Origin: Streptomyces dysideae
Lineage (GTDB): Bacteria > Actinomycetota > Actinomycetes > Streptomycetales > Streptomycetaceae
Reading direction: 5' to 3'
DNA length: 61,681 bases
Assembly (NCBI RefSeq): GCF_001514305.1
Contig: NZ_KQ949087.1
Span: 1-61,681 of the forward strand
Shown here piece by piece: positions 8,428-16,480 of the stretch. Each line of letters begins with the position of its first letter. Position 1 is the first letter of the stretch. Below the pieces are notes generated by a model. It saw only the letters and a list, made by a program, of their open reading frames with translations, searched no databases and was not told where the DNA came from. The position numbers and the translations under genes were made by a program.

Positions 8428-9516
8428 TCACGCACTCTCCTTGAGGGCCTCTGAGGCGGTGTCCGCCACCGGGATGCCGAAGTTCGGGGTGCCGTCCGCG
8501 TTCCAGCGCAGCTTCTGGATGCGGGTGTGGCGGTTGGGGTCGTTCAGGGGGTCGCCGGTGATCTCCTTGTACTGGCGGGCGTGGTAGACGAGGACGTCGG
8601 TGCGGCCGTCCTCGGCGACGGTGAAGCTGTTGTGGCCGGGGCCGTACTGCTTGGTGGTGTCGTTGCTGGTGAAGACCGGGGTCGGGGACTTGGACCAGCT
8701 GGCGGGATTCATCAGGTCGGCGTCCGCGTCGACGGTCAGCAGGCCGAGGCAGTAGTTGTGGTCGGTGGCGCTGGCCGAGTACGTCATGAAGAGGCGGCCG
8801 TTGCGGGCGATGACCGAGGCGCCCTCGTTGACCTTGAAGCCGATGCACTCCCAGTCGAACTCCGGTGTGGTGAGCCGGATCTGAGGTCCCGTCAGAGTCC
8901 ACGGGTTCGCCATCCTGGAGAGGAAGATGCCGGTGTTGTTGTCCAGGCCGGGCTCGTGCTGGGCCCAGGCGAGGTAGCGGCTGCCGCGGTGGGTGAAGGT
9001 GGTGGCGTCGAGGGAGAAGGTCTCCCAGGCCGTCTTGATCTGACCCTTCTCGACCCAAGTGCCCTTGAACGGGTCGGGGTTGGCGTTCTCCAGGACCCAC
9101 ATACGGATCTTCCACACGTCCTCGGCGGGCGCCGCGGCGAAGTAGATGTACCACTTGCCGCCGATGCGGTGGATCTCCGGCGCCCAGATGTGCGCGCCCA
9201 TGTCGCCGGTGGCGTGCTTGGTCCAGATCGCCGACTCGGCGGCGGTGGTGAGGCCACCGAGGGTGCGGGAGCGGCGCAGGATGATCCGGTCGTACTCGGG
9301 GGCGGTGGCCGTGAAGTAGTAGAAGCCGTCGGCGTGCCGGTGGATGTGCGGATCGGCGCGGTTGGGGACGAGCGGGTTCACGTACGGGGCTGCCTTCTTC
9401 GGGCTCGGGGCGGCGGCGGCCACGGTGGGGGTGGCGGCGAGGGCGCCCGCGGCCAGGGCGCCCTTCAGCATCAGTCTGCGGCTGGGGATGTCGGGCACGT
9501 CGTCGTCGCGGCTCAT
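8428..9516 (-). CDS. Secreted GH43 exo-alpha-1,5-arabinanase-like enzyme
   Basis: A 362-residue enzyme. It has a Tat signal (SRRLMLKGALAAGALAA, cleavage near AAAAP) and one GH43 five-bladed propeller at about 45-355. The family triad is visible as an early Asp in NRADPHIHRHADGFYYF, an Asp in SLDATTF and a Glu in FKVNEGASVI; the WAPEIHRIGGKWYIYFAA segment is typical of GH43_26. Members of that subfamily release arabinose from alpha-1,5-arabinan chains of pectin. A DPNRHTRIQKLRWNADGTPNFG tail is also found in the broken GH43 at 19.5 kb, so the two are paralogues. It is first of a two-gene operon with the CBM13-GH43 and divergent from the beta-helix protein gene. Confidence 0.87.
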   Translation of the reverse strand: MSRDDDVPDIPSRRLMLKGALAAGALAATPTVAAAAPSPKKAAPYVNPLVPNRADPHIHRHADGFYYFTATAPEYDRIILRRSRTLGGLTTAAESAIWTKHATGDMGAHIWAPEIHRIGGKWYIYFAAAPAEDVWKIRMWVLENANPDPFKGTWVEKGQIKTAWETFSLDATTFTHRGSRYLAWAQHEPGLDNNTGIFLSRMANPWTLTGPQIRLTTPEFDWECIGFKVNEGASVIARNGRLFMTYSASATDHNYCLGLLTVDADADLMNPASWSKSPTPVFTSNDTTKQYGPGHNSFTVAEDGRTDVLVYHARQYKEITGDPLNDPNRHTRIQKLRWNADGTPNFGIPVADTASEALKESA

Positions 9517-9660
9517 GCGGACTGCCTCTCAGTGGGGGCTCTCAGAGGGGCTCTCAGAGGAGATGGTGTTCGAAATAGCGGACCACATCTGCGATTACGA
9601 ACGCCGAAAAGGTAAGGGCGTGGAACCAAGAGGTCAACGGGTCGGACGCGACAAAAAGAG

Positions 9661-9666
9661 AGCGCT
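9661..9666. promoter_or_regulatory. AGCGCT-centred operator upstream of GH43 pair and beta-helix gene
   Basis: The word GAGAGCGCTTTCC lies in the 217-bp gap (9517-9733) between the divergent GH43 operon and the beta-helix protein gene. It shares the GCGCTTTCC half with the site at 33151. The rest of this gap is relatively A+T-rich and shows no other structure. Confidence 0.5.
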
Positions 9667-9733
9667 TTCCATCTCGCGGAACCGGAACGTCGATTTTCTG
9701 TTATCGGCGGCGTTCCCGTTCGTCTCCTACGGT

Positions 9734-11845
9734 GTGCACAGCCATACCCACAAGACAGCAGCAGCCGTAGGCGCCCTCGCGGCGGTCGCCGCCCTGACCG
9801 TCGCCGCTCCCCCCGCGGTGGCCGCCGGTGCCCGGGACGTCACCGCCGACGTGCTCGCCGGCCGGGACGTGACGCTCGGCGGCGACACGGTGGTCACCGT
9901 GCCGGCCGGTACGACGACGTACGACGGCGTGTTCCGCGGCGAGGGGACGCTCACCGTGCGCGGCAGCGGGACGCTGATCCTCACCAGGAACAGCGACATC
10001 ACGCTGCCCAGGTCCCGGCAGCGGCAGAAGGTGTCCACGCAGGGCGGCAACCACCCGTACGTCACCGTGTCCAACCCGGACCCGCCAGCGATCACCGTCG
10101 AGCGCGGCGCGACGCTGCAGTACGGCAACGGCGGGTCGACCGGCGTGATCGGCCACTTCCCTTACAACACACCGGCGTTCCGGCTGAACCAGGACAACAT
10201 CCGGGTCGACGGCACCCTGCGCCTCTCCCTGAAGAACACCGACTACAACCTGGGCACCATCAGCGGCTCCGGGCTGATCACCCAGCCGCGGTTCCTCTGG
10301 GCCACCTGGGACCTGTCGGGCACCCACCCCTTCTCCGGCGTGATCGACAACGGCACGCAGCTCAACGCCGGACGACCCGAGTACGCCACGTCGCTGCCGA
10401 ACATGCGCAAGGTCCTCAACCAGGGCACCTGGACCGTGGACACCCCGCTGGGCCAGACCGTCACCATGGGCATGGACTTCTACCAGCGCGAGTACGGCAG
10501 CGACATCAACGTCCAGTCCCGGCCCGGCAGCAAGGTCGTTCTGACCGGCCAGTACAGCTGGTCGAACCAGGGCGGCGACACCAACCCCTCGCTCAGCGAC
10601 CCGGCCCTGAACTGGACGCCCGCCCGCAAGAACATCAACAAGCGCGGCACCAACATCAAGGGCGCCAACGTCCAGTGGGGCGACGGGACGACGAACAAGA
10701 TCTTCATGCCGGGGACCGCGGAGACGGTCTACATCAACCTGCTGGCCGCCCGGTCCCGTTCACTGCTCACCTTCAACTACAACGGACCCGTGACGCTGGG
10801 CGCCCCTATCGGCGGCGGCGTGTTCCACGACACGCTGTCCGCGCCCGGTGCCGGGGACATCGTCATCAAGAGCACGAAGGGCAACGACGTCACCTTCGCC
10901 GCCGTCCAGTACTACAACGGCTCGACGACCGTCGAGAAGGGCGCCGTGCTGCGGCTGGGCAGCGGGAGGTCCGGCGGCGACAGCGGGCTGTACACCCAGG
11001 GCGACCTGTACAAGGTGGTCAACAACGGCTCGCTGGTGCTGAACAACGTGAGCAAGCCCCTGACCCTGTCCCGGATCGGCGGCAGCGGGTCGCTCACCCA
11101 GACGGGGGCCGCGACGACGACGCTGACGGGGTCGGCGGTGACGTACACGGGCACGACGACGGTCAAGAAGGGCACCCTGTCCCTGCGCGGCGGAGCAACT
11201 CTGGCCCGCAGCAAGGCGATCCGGCTCACCTCGGCCAAATCCCGCCTGGACGCGGGGACTTCGGGACTGCGAGTGACGGCCACACTGACCGGCAAGGGCA
11301 CGGTGAAGGGCTCGGTCACCAACGACGGCGTGGTCGCGGGCGGCCTCACCGTCTCCGGCGCCTACACCCAGAGCGCGAAGGGCGAACTGGTCCTGCGTGA
11401 CCGGCCTTTGAAGGTGACCGGCGCGGTCCGGCTGGCCGGCGACCTCGACCTCGCGGCCGCCGTTTCCAAGCCGGCCAGGAAGATCACGGTCCTGAACCAC
11501 ACCGGTGGCGCGAAGACCACCGGCACCTTCACCGGCCTGAAGGAGGGCGCGAAGCTCAAGCTCGGCGACACCACCTACCGGATCAGCTACCGCGGCGGCG
11601 ACGGCAACGACGTCGTCCTGACCGCGGTCACCGCGAGCAGCCCGTCACCGAGCGCCGCCACCCGCTCGGAGCCGAAGTCCGGCGCCGCGGCCACGGAGAC
11701 CCGCACGGCGAACACCGCGAGCAGCGGCCTCGGCTGGTGGCCGTATGTCCTCTCCCTCGGGCTGCTCCTCGGGCTCGTGGTGCCGGCGATGCGACGCCGG
11801 CGCGGCGGGCGCCGCGGGGGTGGACGGCACGCCGCCCAGGGATAG
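9734..11845 (+). CDS. Surface beta-helix protein with autotransporter-type (PATR) repeats
   Basis: A 703-residue exported protein. A signal peptide (TAAAVGALAAVAALTVAAPP) ends near AVAAGA. About 600 residues follow as beta-strand ladders: repeated Gly-Thr-Leu units such as GEGTLTVRGSGTLIL, then passenger-associated-transport-type repeats GSTTVEKGAVLRLGSG and GTTTVKKGTLSLRGGATL. The C-terminus has a Ser/Thr/Ala-rich stalk, a hydrophobic segment (WWPYVLSLGLLLGLVVPAM) and an Arg-rich tail. It would therefore be held at the membrane, with no LPXTG motif visible. No catalytic residues are recognised; binding or presenting polysaccharide at the cell surface is inference from position in the island. 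The start is uncertain: the GTG at 9734 has no clear ribosome site, but upstream in-frame codons do not look coding. Confidence 0.72.
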   Translation: MHSHTHKTAAAVGALAAVAALTVAAPPAVAAGARDVTADVLAGRDVTLGGDTVVTVPAGTTTYDGVFRGEGTLTVRGSGTLILTRNSDITLPRSRQRQKVSTQGGNHPYVTVSNPDPPAITVERGATLQYGNGGSTGVIGHFPYNTPAFRLNQDNIRVDGTLRLSLKNTDYNLGTISGSGLITQPRFLWATWDLSGTHPFSGVIDNGTQLNAGRPEYATSLPNMRKVLNQGTWTVDTPLGQTVTMGMDFYQREYGSDINVQSRPGSKVVLTGQYSWSNQGGDTNPSLSDPALNWTPARKNINKRGTNIKGANVQWGDGTTNKIFMPGTAETVYINLLAARSRSLLTFNYNGPVTLGAPIGGGVFHDTLSAPGAGDIVIKSTKGNDVTFAAVQYYNGSTTVEKGAVLRLGSGRSGGDSGLYTQGDLYKVVNNGSLVLNNVSKPLTLSRIGGSGSLTQTGAATTTLTGSAVTYTGTTTVKKGTLSLRGGATLARSKAIRLTSAKSRLDAGTSGLRVTATLTGKGTVKGSVTNDGVVAGGLTVSGAYTQSAKGELVLRDRPLKVTGAVRLAGDLDLAAAVSKPARKITVLNHTGGAKTTGTFTGLKEGAKLKLGDTTYRISYRGGDGNDVVLTAVTASSPSPSAATRSEPKSGAAATETRTANTASSGLGWWPYVLSLGLLLGLVVPAMRRRRGGRRGGGRHAAQG

Positions 11846-11849
11846 GTGA

Positions 11850-12956
11850 TCAGCGGCCGCTCGGCGCCTCGGGGAAACCGAGGCGCGGGGCGAGGGCGCG
11901 GGCCTCGGCGGCCCAGCCCGCGAGGAAGGTGAGGGCCGATCCGCGTTCCCGGTAGCGGAGCCCGGCGGAGACGGTGCGGTGACCGCCGTAGTCCAACTGC
12001 TCGGCGTCGGCGCGGGCGAGCATCCCGGCGGTGAGCCAGTCGTACTTCACCGCGGAAGCACACACCGCCAGCCGTACGAGGTGCTCGTCGCCGCGCCAGC
12101 CGCTCTCGCGCAGCCCGTGCAGGTACGCCTCGTAGGCGGCCGCCGCGTACTCGGGCAGACGGTCGGCGGGCACGAACAGATCGAATACAGAATCCGGCAG
12201 ATAGTTGCCGAGATCCTCGCCGAGCGCACCGTCGCCGGCGAACGCCCAGTCGAACAGAACACCGTCCGGGCCGTGGGCGCGGACGTTGGCCGGCCAGTGG
12301 TCGAGGTGCCCGAAGGCGCGCGGCAGGGACTGCATGACGTCCAGGAACCAGTCCCGGTCGTGGTGCAGCCGGACCATGTCGCGGCGCAGTCCGGCGGGGA
12401 AGTGGTCGCGGACGAGCGGCTGCCGCCAGGCCTCGTCGTCGTCGAGCAGGTCCTGGCCGAGGTTCTTGCCGCCGACGTAGTCGCGCAGGAAGCGGCGCGA
12501 GAGCCACGGCTCGTCGGACGGGCGCGCGGCACCCTGGGCGACGCCGAGCCGGCGGGCGTGCTCGATGTGCCGGGCGAGCGGCCAGGACGTGCCCGGCTCT
12601 CCCGGTACGTCCTCCAGCCACAGCGCGACATCGCCGTCCGGCCGCTCGACGCTGGCCAGCAGCCGGGGGGCGCGGATGCCGTACGGCTGCCAGACCTGCG
12701 CGAGGCCGGACTCGTAGACGTGGGCCTCGCGCCGCCAGTAGTTCCAGTGCCGGGGGTCGTCCGAGGCCGCCCAGTGTCCGTCGGTCTCCTTGGTCCGGGT
12801 CAGCACCTTCAGGACGGCGGTGCGGTCACCGGCGCGGACCCGCCAGACGCCGGCGGTGACGCCGTCCCACGGGTTGTGCACGAGGGGTTCGGCGGCGGTC
12901 CGGCCGGTTCCGAGGACGTCACGGGCCTCGGTGTCCAGTAATGCGGTCTCAGGCAT
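11850..12956 (-). CDS. Aminoglycoside-phosphotransferase-fold kinase (APH family)
   Basis: A 368-residue cytoplasmic protein of the APH/choline-kinase superfamily. The N-lobe Lys is in RTAVLKVLTRT. The Brenner-type catalytic loop HLDHWPANV gives Asp219 and Asn224, and the metal-binding Asp is in LFDWAFAGDG (Asp236). The substrate is unknown; such genes are frequently uncharacterised in Streptomyces. It is convergent with the beta-helix gene (4 bp between stops), so it is not part of the pectin operons. The upstream sequence AATCTA at 12963-12968 (TAGATT on this strand) lies 6 nt before the ATG. Its TAG comes from the end of the adjacent 202-bp repeat. That suggests a leaderless transcript. 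Confidence 0.85.
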   Translation of the reverse strand: MPETALLDTEARDVLGTGRTAAEPLVHNPWDGVTAGVWRVRAGDRTAVLKVLTRTKETDGHWAASDDPRHWNYWRREAHVYESGLAQVWQPYGIRAPRLLASVERPDGDVALWLEDVPGEPGTSWPLARHIEHARRLGVAQGAARPSDEPWLSRRFLRDYVGGKNLGQDLLDDDEAWRQPLVRDHFPAGLRRDMVRLHHDRDWFLDVMQSLPRAFGHLDHWPANVRAHGPDGVLFDWAFAGDGALGEDLGNYLPDSVFDLFVPADRLPEYAAAAYEAYLHGLRESGWRGDEHLVRLAVCASAVKYDWLTAGMLARADAEQLDYGGHRTVSAGLRYRERGSALTFLAGWAAEARALAPRLGFPEAPSGR

Positions 12957-12965
12957 GCGGCCAAT

Positions 12966-13167
12966 CTAGTGCCCCAACAGGCGACATTCGCCCCGTCGCG
13001 ACGCCCGGCACGCTCCCCCACTGCCTTAAGGGCGTGGGAGGTGCCCCCACTCGCCGCACCGGGCACAAACCCAGGTACGTCCAGTACGAGGGCATGTACC
13101 CGGCACGCCGAGAGCACGCACCGGACGCCGCTCCCTAACGGGCGAACGTTGCCTGCCGGGGCACTAG
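12966..13167. repeat. 202-bp inverted-repeat element, copy 1 (MITE-like)
   Basis: The element runs from CTAGTGCCCC to GGGGCACTAG, a perfect 10-bp terminal inverted repeat. With a few mismatches it extends inward to about 28 bp (ACATTCGCCC at one end, GGGCGAACGT at the other). An internal hairpin pairs CTCCCCCAC with GTGGGAGG around a TGCCTTAAGGGC loop. A second copy of exactly the same length and about 96% identical lies at 15337-15538 in the same orientation. No coding capacity is convincing. It sits between the kinase gene and mmuM. Confidence 0.88.
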
Positions 13168-13183
13168 GGGGTGTCCCACATGC

Positions 13184-13211
13184 TGGACTGCCCTCACACC
13201 TCGACTACCGT
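13184..13211 (+). promoter_or_regulatory. Predicted leaderless promoter of mmuM
   Basis: TGGACT (13184-13189) and TACCGT (13206-13211) are 16 bp apart, and the -10 box ends 7 nt before the ATG at 13219. This spacing is typical of actinobacterial leaderless genes. No ribosome site is visible. The promoter begins 17 bp after the end of the repeat element. Confidence 0.5.
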
Positions 13212-13218
13212 CGTCAGC

Positions 13219-14139
13219 ATGACCAGCGACACCACCCTCGCCGAAGCCCTCGCCGCCGGGACCGTCGTCCTCGACGGCGGTATGTCCAACCAGCTCGAGT
13301 CCGCCGGGCACGACCTCAGCGACGAACTGTGGTCGGCGCGGCTGCTCGCCGAGCGGCCCGAGGCGATCACCGAGGCGCACCTCGCGTACTTCATGGCGGG
13401 CGCGGACGTGGCGATCACATCCAGCTACCAGGCCACCTTCGAGGGGTTCGCCAAGCGCGGCATCGGCCGGGAGCGGGCGGCCGAACTCCTGTCGTTGAGC
13501 GTGGAGTCGGCCCGGGACGCGGCCTCGCAGGCGCGGGCCAAGGGCGTCGCGCGACCGCTGTGGGTGGCCGCGTCGGTCGGCCCGTACGGGGCGATGCTGG
13601 CGGACGGCTCCGAGTACCGGGGCCGGTACGGGCTGACCGTCGACGAGCTGGAGCGCTTCCACCGGCCCCGGCTGGAGGTGCTGGCGGCCGCCCGGCCCGA
13701 CGTCCTGGCCCTGGAGACGGTGCCCGACGCCGACGAGGCCCGGGCGCTGCTGCGGGCGGTGCGCGGACTGGATACGGCTGCCTGGATCTCGTATACCGTC
13801 GACGGTGTACGGACTCGTGCCGGCCAGCCGCTGGAGGAGGCCTTCGCCCTGGTCGCCGAGGTGGACGAGGTGATCGCGGTCGGCGTGAACTGCTGCGCGC
13901 CGGAGGACGTGGACGGCGCCGTCGAGATCGCGGCCCGCGTCACCGGCAAGCCCGTCGTCGTCTACCCGAACAGCGGCGAGACCTGGGACGCCGAGGCCCG
14001 CGCCTGGCACGGCCGCTCCAGCTTCGCGTCCGAACAGGTCCGCGGCTGGCGGGACTCCGGGGCCCGGCTGATCGGTGGCTGCTGCCGGGTGGGCCCGGAG
14101 GCGATCACGTCGATCGCGCGGACGCTGACGCCCGCATAA
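13219..14139 (+). CDS. mmuM: Homocysteine S-methyltransferase
   Basis: A 306-residue cytoplasmic zinc enzyme that transfers a methyl group from S-methylmethionine (or S-adenosylmethionine) to homocysteine to give methionine. The barrel begins with VVLDGGMSNQLE. The zinc ligands are in VGVNCC (Cys225) and LIGGCC (Cys288, Cys289). The conserved TSSYQATFEGF and LALETVPDADEA segments are present. S-methylmethionine is an abundant plant metabolite, so it fits a plant-associated island. I chose the ATG at 13219 over GTG 13171 or ATG 13180 because the upstream residues are not family-like and a -10 box lies 7 nt before it. It lies between two copies of the 202-bp repeat together with the lacI gene. 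Confidence 0.9.
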   Translation: MTSDTTLAEALAAGTVVLDGGMSNQLESAGHDLSDELWSARLLAERPEAITEAHLAYFMAGADVAITSSYQATFEGFAKRGIGRERAAELLSLSVESARDAASQARAKGVARPLWVAASVGPYGAMLADGSEYRGRYGLTVDELERFHRPRLEVLAAARPDVLALETVPDADEARALLRAVRGLDTAAWISYTVDGVRTRAGQPLEEAFALVAEVDEVIAVGVNCCAPEDVDGAVEIAARVTGKPVVVYPNSGETWDAEARAWHGRSSFASEQVRGWRDSGARLIGGCCRVGPEAITSIARTLTPA

Positions 14140-14181
14140 CTCCTGCCCGTTCGCCCTCTCCGCTGCTAGCCTCCGCTCGGG

Positions 14182-14189
14182 AACCGGTT
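14182..14189. promoter_or_regulatory. AACCGGTT operator upstream of lacI-type gene
   Basis: Palindrome AACCGGTT within GGGAACCGGTTGCTATCC, 63 bp before the regulator's start. The flanking TTGCTATC resembles TTGCCATC next to the same core at 32409. It is probably an autoregulatory LacI-family site. Confidence 0.55.
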
Positions 14190-14251
14190 GCTATCCATGT
14201 TGCCGCTGTTCCAGAGGGGCGGGCGACGATGCCCGGAGAAGAGGGGCAAGC

Positions 14252-15340
14252 ATGACGAGGAAGAGTGAGGACGCGGGCCGGAGCACGATCCGGGACGTGG
14301 CCGCCCGCGCGGGGGTGTCCGCGTCGACGGTGTCCCGGGTGCTCGGCGGGATGTACCCGGTCAGTTCGGCGACCCGCACCCGGGTGATGCGGGCGGTGCG
14401 CGACCTGGACTACGTCGCGGACGCGCGCGCCAAGGCGGTCGCGGGGGTCGCGACGCCCACGCTGGCCTTCGTACTGGAGGACATCACCGGACCGTCGTTC
14501 GCGCTCATGGCGCACGGCGTGGAACGCGAGGCGACCCGGCTCGGTCATCTGTGCCTGGTGTGCAGCACGGAGGGCGACGTCCAGAACGAGCTGGAGTTCG
14601 TCGAGATGATGCGGGCTCAGCGGGCCGCCGCGGTGATCCTGGTCGGCGGGGCCGCGGACACCGCCGAGTACCGCGACCGCACCCGCCGCATGGCCGACTC
14701 GCTGGCGTCGGCGGGCTCGCGGCTGGTGCTGTGCGGGCGGCCGCCGCTGGGCCCCGGGGCGCCGGTGACGGTCATCGAGTACGACAACGAGGGCGGCGCC
14801 TACGCTCTCGTCGCCCACGTGCTGGCCCAGGGCCACCGGCGGGTCCTGTTCCTCGGCGGCAAGTCGGACCACACCACGGCTCAGGGCCGCGAGCGCGGCT
14901 ATCTCGCCGCCCACCGCGCCCGCGGTCTGGAACCCGACCCGGACCTCGTCCGGCACGGCGACTTCACCCGGGACTCCGGCCACCGGCTGATGCGCGGGGC
15001 ACTGAAGGACGAGCTGGAGTTCACGGCGGTGGTCGCCGCCACCGACATGGTCGCGGCCGGCGCGCTCACCGCGCTGCACGAGGCGGGCGTGGACGTGCCC
15101 GGCGACGTCTCGCTGGCCGGCTACGACGACATCCCGTTCGCCCGCGACCTGCATCCCGCCCTGACGACCGTCCATGTCCCCTACGAGGAACTGGGCCGCC
15201 TCGCCGTGCGCACCGCGCTGGGCCGCACGCCGGAGAACTCGGACCAGCACCTGCTGCTGGGCACACATGTGGTGGTACGGAACTCGGTGGTGCCGCCTCG
15301 GGAATCCGGTGGCGCCCGAGAAGCGGCCTCATTGGGCTAG
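14252..15340 (+). CDS. LacI-family transcriptional regulator (copy 1)
   Basis: A 362-residue repressor. The helix-turn-helix lies at about residues 12-31 (TIRDVAARAGVSASTVSRVL), followed by the hinge helix (ADARAKAVAG) and a periplasmic-binding-protein-like sugar domain ending in LAGYDDIPFARDLHPALTTV. It closely resembles the regulator at 34505 across its whole length (shared VxYDNEGGAYA, HTTAQGR/LTTAQGR and LLGTHVVVR-type segments). The two therefore arose by duplication and may read similar operators or sugars. GAAGAGGGG precedes the ATG. The TAG stop is supplied by the first bases (CTAG) of the 202-bp repeat copy 2, so that element may have set the present C-terminus. Confidence 0.92.
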   Translation: MTRKSEDAGRSTIRDVAARAGVSASTVSRVLGGMYPVSSATRTRVMRAVRDLDYVADARAKAVAGVATPTLAFVLEDITGPSFALMAHGVEREATRLGHLCLVCSTEGDVQNELEFVEMMRAQRAAAVILVGGAADTAEYRDRTRRMADSLASAGSRLVLCGRPPLGPGAPVTVIEYDNEGGAYALVAHVLAQGHRRVLFLGGKSDHTTAQGRERGYLAAHRARGLEPDPDLVRHGDFTRDSGHRLMRGALKDELEFTAVVAATDMVAAGALTALHEAGVDVPGDVSLAGYDDIPFARDLHPALTTVHVPYEELGRLAVRTALGRTPENSDQHLLLGTHVVVRNSVVPPRESGGAREAASLG

Positions 15341-15538
15341 TGCCCCGACAGGCAACATTCGCCCCGTCGCGACGCCCGGTACGCTCCCCCACTGCCTTAA
15401 GGGCGTGGGAGGTGCCCCCACTCGCCGCACCGGGCACAAACCCAAGTACGTCCAGTACGAGGGCTTGTACCCGGCACGCCGAGAGCACGCACCGGACGCC
15501 GCTCCCTAACGGGCGAACGTTGCCTGCCGGGGCACCAG
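15337..15538. repeat. 202-bp inverted-repeat element, copy 2 (MITE-like)
   Basis: Same length and orientation as the copy at 12966, with a handful of substitutions. It starts with CTAGTGCCCC and ends with GGGGCACCAG, a one-base mismatch in the terminal repeat. The first CTAG doubles as the stop codon of the lacI gene. Together the two copies bracket mmuM-lacI (2.2 kb), so recombination between them would delete or amplify that segment. Confidence 0.88.
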
Positions 15539-15634
15539 CACCAGCTCGGCAGCGGCAAGGCCATCGGCCTCTTCGCAGGTCGGCTGAGGGGGCCGAAGTC
15601 CGGAGTAGGCTCATGTGTTTCCTTTGGATCCGCA

Positions 15635-16030
15635 GTGATGTGCTGTCCGTTGGTCCGGCACTTCTTGGCCGACTCGTCCCCGCAGCCGGCCGACGGAGCG
15701 ATCGACGACGACCGGCTGGAGCTGTACACGGCGTGGGCGGTGGCGCTGGGCGAGGTGTCCGGCTGGCAGCAAGCGGTCACCGCGTCGACGGCGGCACCCG
15801 CCGCCACCGACACCGTCCGCTGCTCGACCGCGCTGGCACGGTACGGCCCGACGCTGGCGGTGGGCCTGATCGCCGCCGCGCTGGTCTCCGGAACACCCCC
15901 GTCCTCCAGCGGGTCCGGCAGCTCCAGCGGGTCCGGCAGCTCCAGCGGGTCCGGCGGCTCGGGCGGCTCGGGCGGCTCCGACGGACGGGTCGGCGGCGGC
16001 GAAGGGGGAGGCGGCGGAGGTTCGTGGTGA
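15635..16030 (+). CDS. Hypothetical small protein with Gly/Ser-rich tail
   Basis: A possible 131-residue protein with no recognised family. The first half has ordinary composition (ELYTAWAVALGEVSGWQQAV). A hydrophobic stretch follows (PTLAVGLIAAALVSG), then a Gly/Ser tail made partly of an 18-bp tandem repeat (TCCAGCGGGTCCGGCAGC, about three units at 15903-15956). Codon third positions are GC-rich, but the region is flanked by broken genes and could itself be a remnant. No clear ribosome site is visible. Confidence 0.35.
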   Translation: MMCCPLVRHFLADSSPQPADGAIDDDRLELYTAWAVALGEVSGWQQAVTASTAAPAATDTVRCSTALARYGPTLAVGLIAAALVSGTPPSSSGSGSSSGSGSSSGSGGSGGSGGSDGRVGGGEGGGGGGSW

Positions 16031-16124
16031 CCGTCCGCGCGCGGAGGCATCTTCCGTAACTCATGAGTCATGGCCATCCAGTAGGACTCGTCAGGGCCGT
16101 CTGAATCTTGAAAGGTGACGCCCG

Positions 16125-16398
16125 TCGACGGGGTTTGCGGGGGCGGCCGCGGGAGGAAGCCGCGGCCGGGCGGGACGCCGTGGACCAGGACGTTGGTCAC
16201 GAGCTCACTGACGCACACCAGCACGTCGTCCGCGCGGCCGCGCATGCTCCAGTCGGCGAGCGCGTCTCGCGCGAACGCGCGTGCGGCGGGAACGGACTGG
16301 CGCTCGCGGCGATAGAAGCGCTCACATGGGGACGAGGGTTGGGGCAGGGGTGGAGCTTCGTCATTCACGGGACGCCAGTCACGCTCCGTGGCCGTCAT
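16125..16398 (-). pseudogene. AbaA-like ATP-binding protein (HATPase), 3' half lost
   Basis: The N-terminal half of an anti-sigma-factor-like GHKL ATPase, the kind paired with WhiJ-type regulators in Streptomyces. Visible parts are FYRRERQSVPAARAFARDAL and the N-box VSELVTNVLVHGVPPGRGFL. After that the sequence degenerates (a poor VTFQDSDGP in place of the DSGDG ATP-binding box) and runs into Pro-rich antisense of the Gly/Ser tail. The G-boxes needed for ATP binding are missing, so the protein would not function. Compare the reciprocal fragment at 45533-45865, which keeps the C-terminal half. It is divergent from the HTH fragment at 16481. Confidence 0.7.
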
Positions 16399-16480
16399 GA
16401 AACAGTGCGTGCGCCCGTACATCCTGTTTGTACGGGCGCACGGCGGTGAAGGTACGTACGCGGGCGGGGAGTTGGACCGC

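Noticed and set aside
12966..13167. CRISPR or attachment-site interpretation of the repeats
   Set aside because: Only two copies, 2.4 kb apart, with terminal inverted repeats and no spacers; no integrase or tRNA gene is adjacent.
12969..15509. Peptides encoded by the 202-bp repeats
   Set aside because: The same peptide at both places simply reflects DNA repeat identity; there is no ribosome site and no family match.
15903..15956. Tandem 18-bp repeat as a regulatory array
   Set aside because: It lies inside a Gly/Ser coding tail with unit length divisible by three; low-complexity coding is sufficient.
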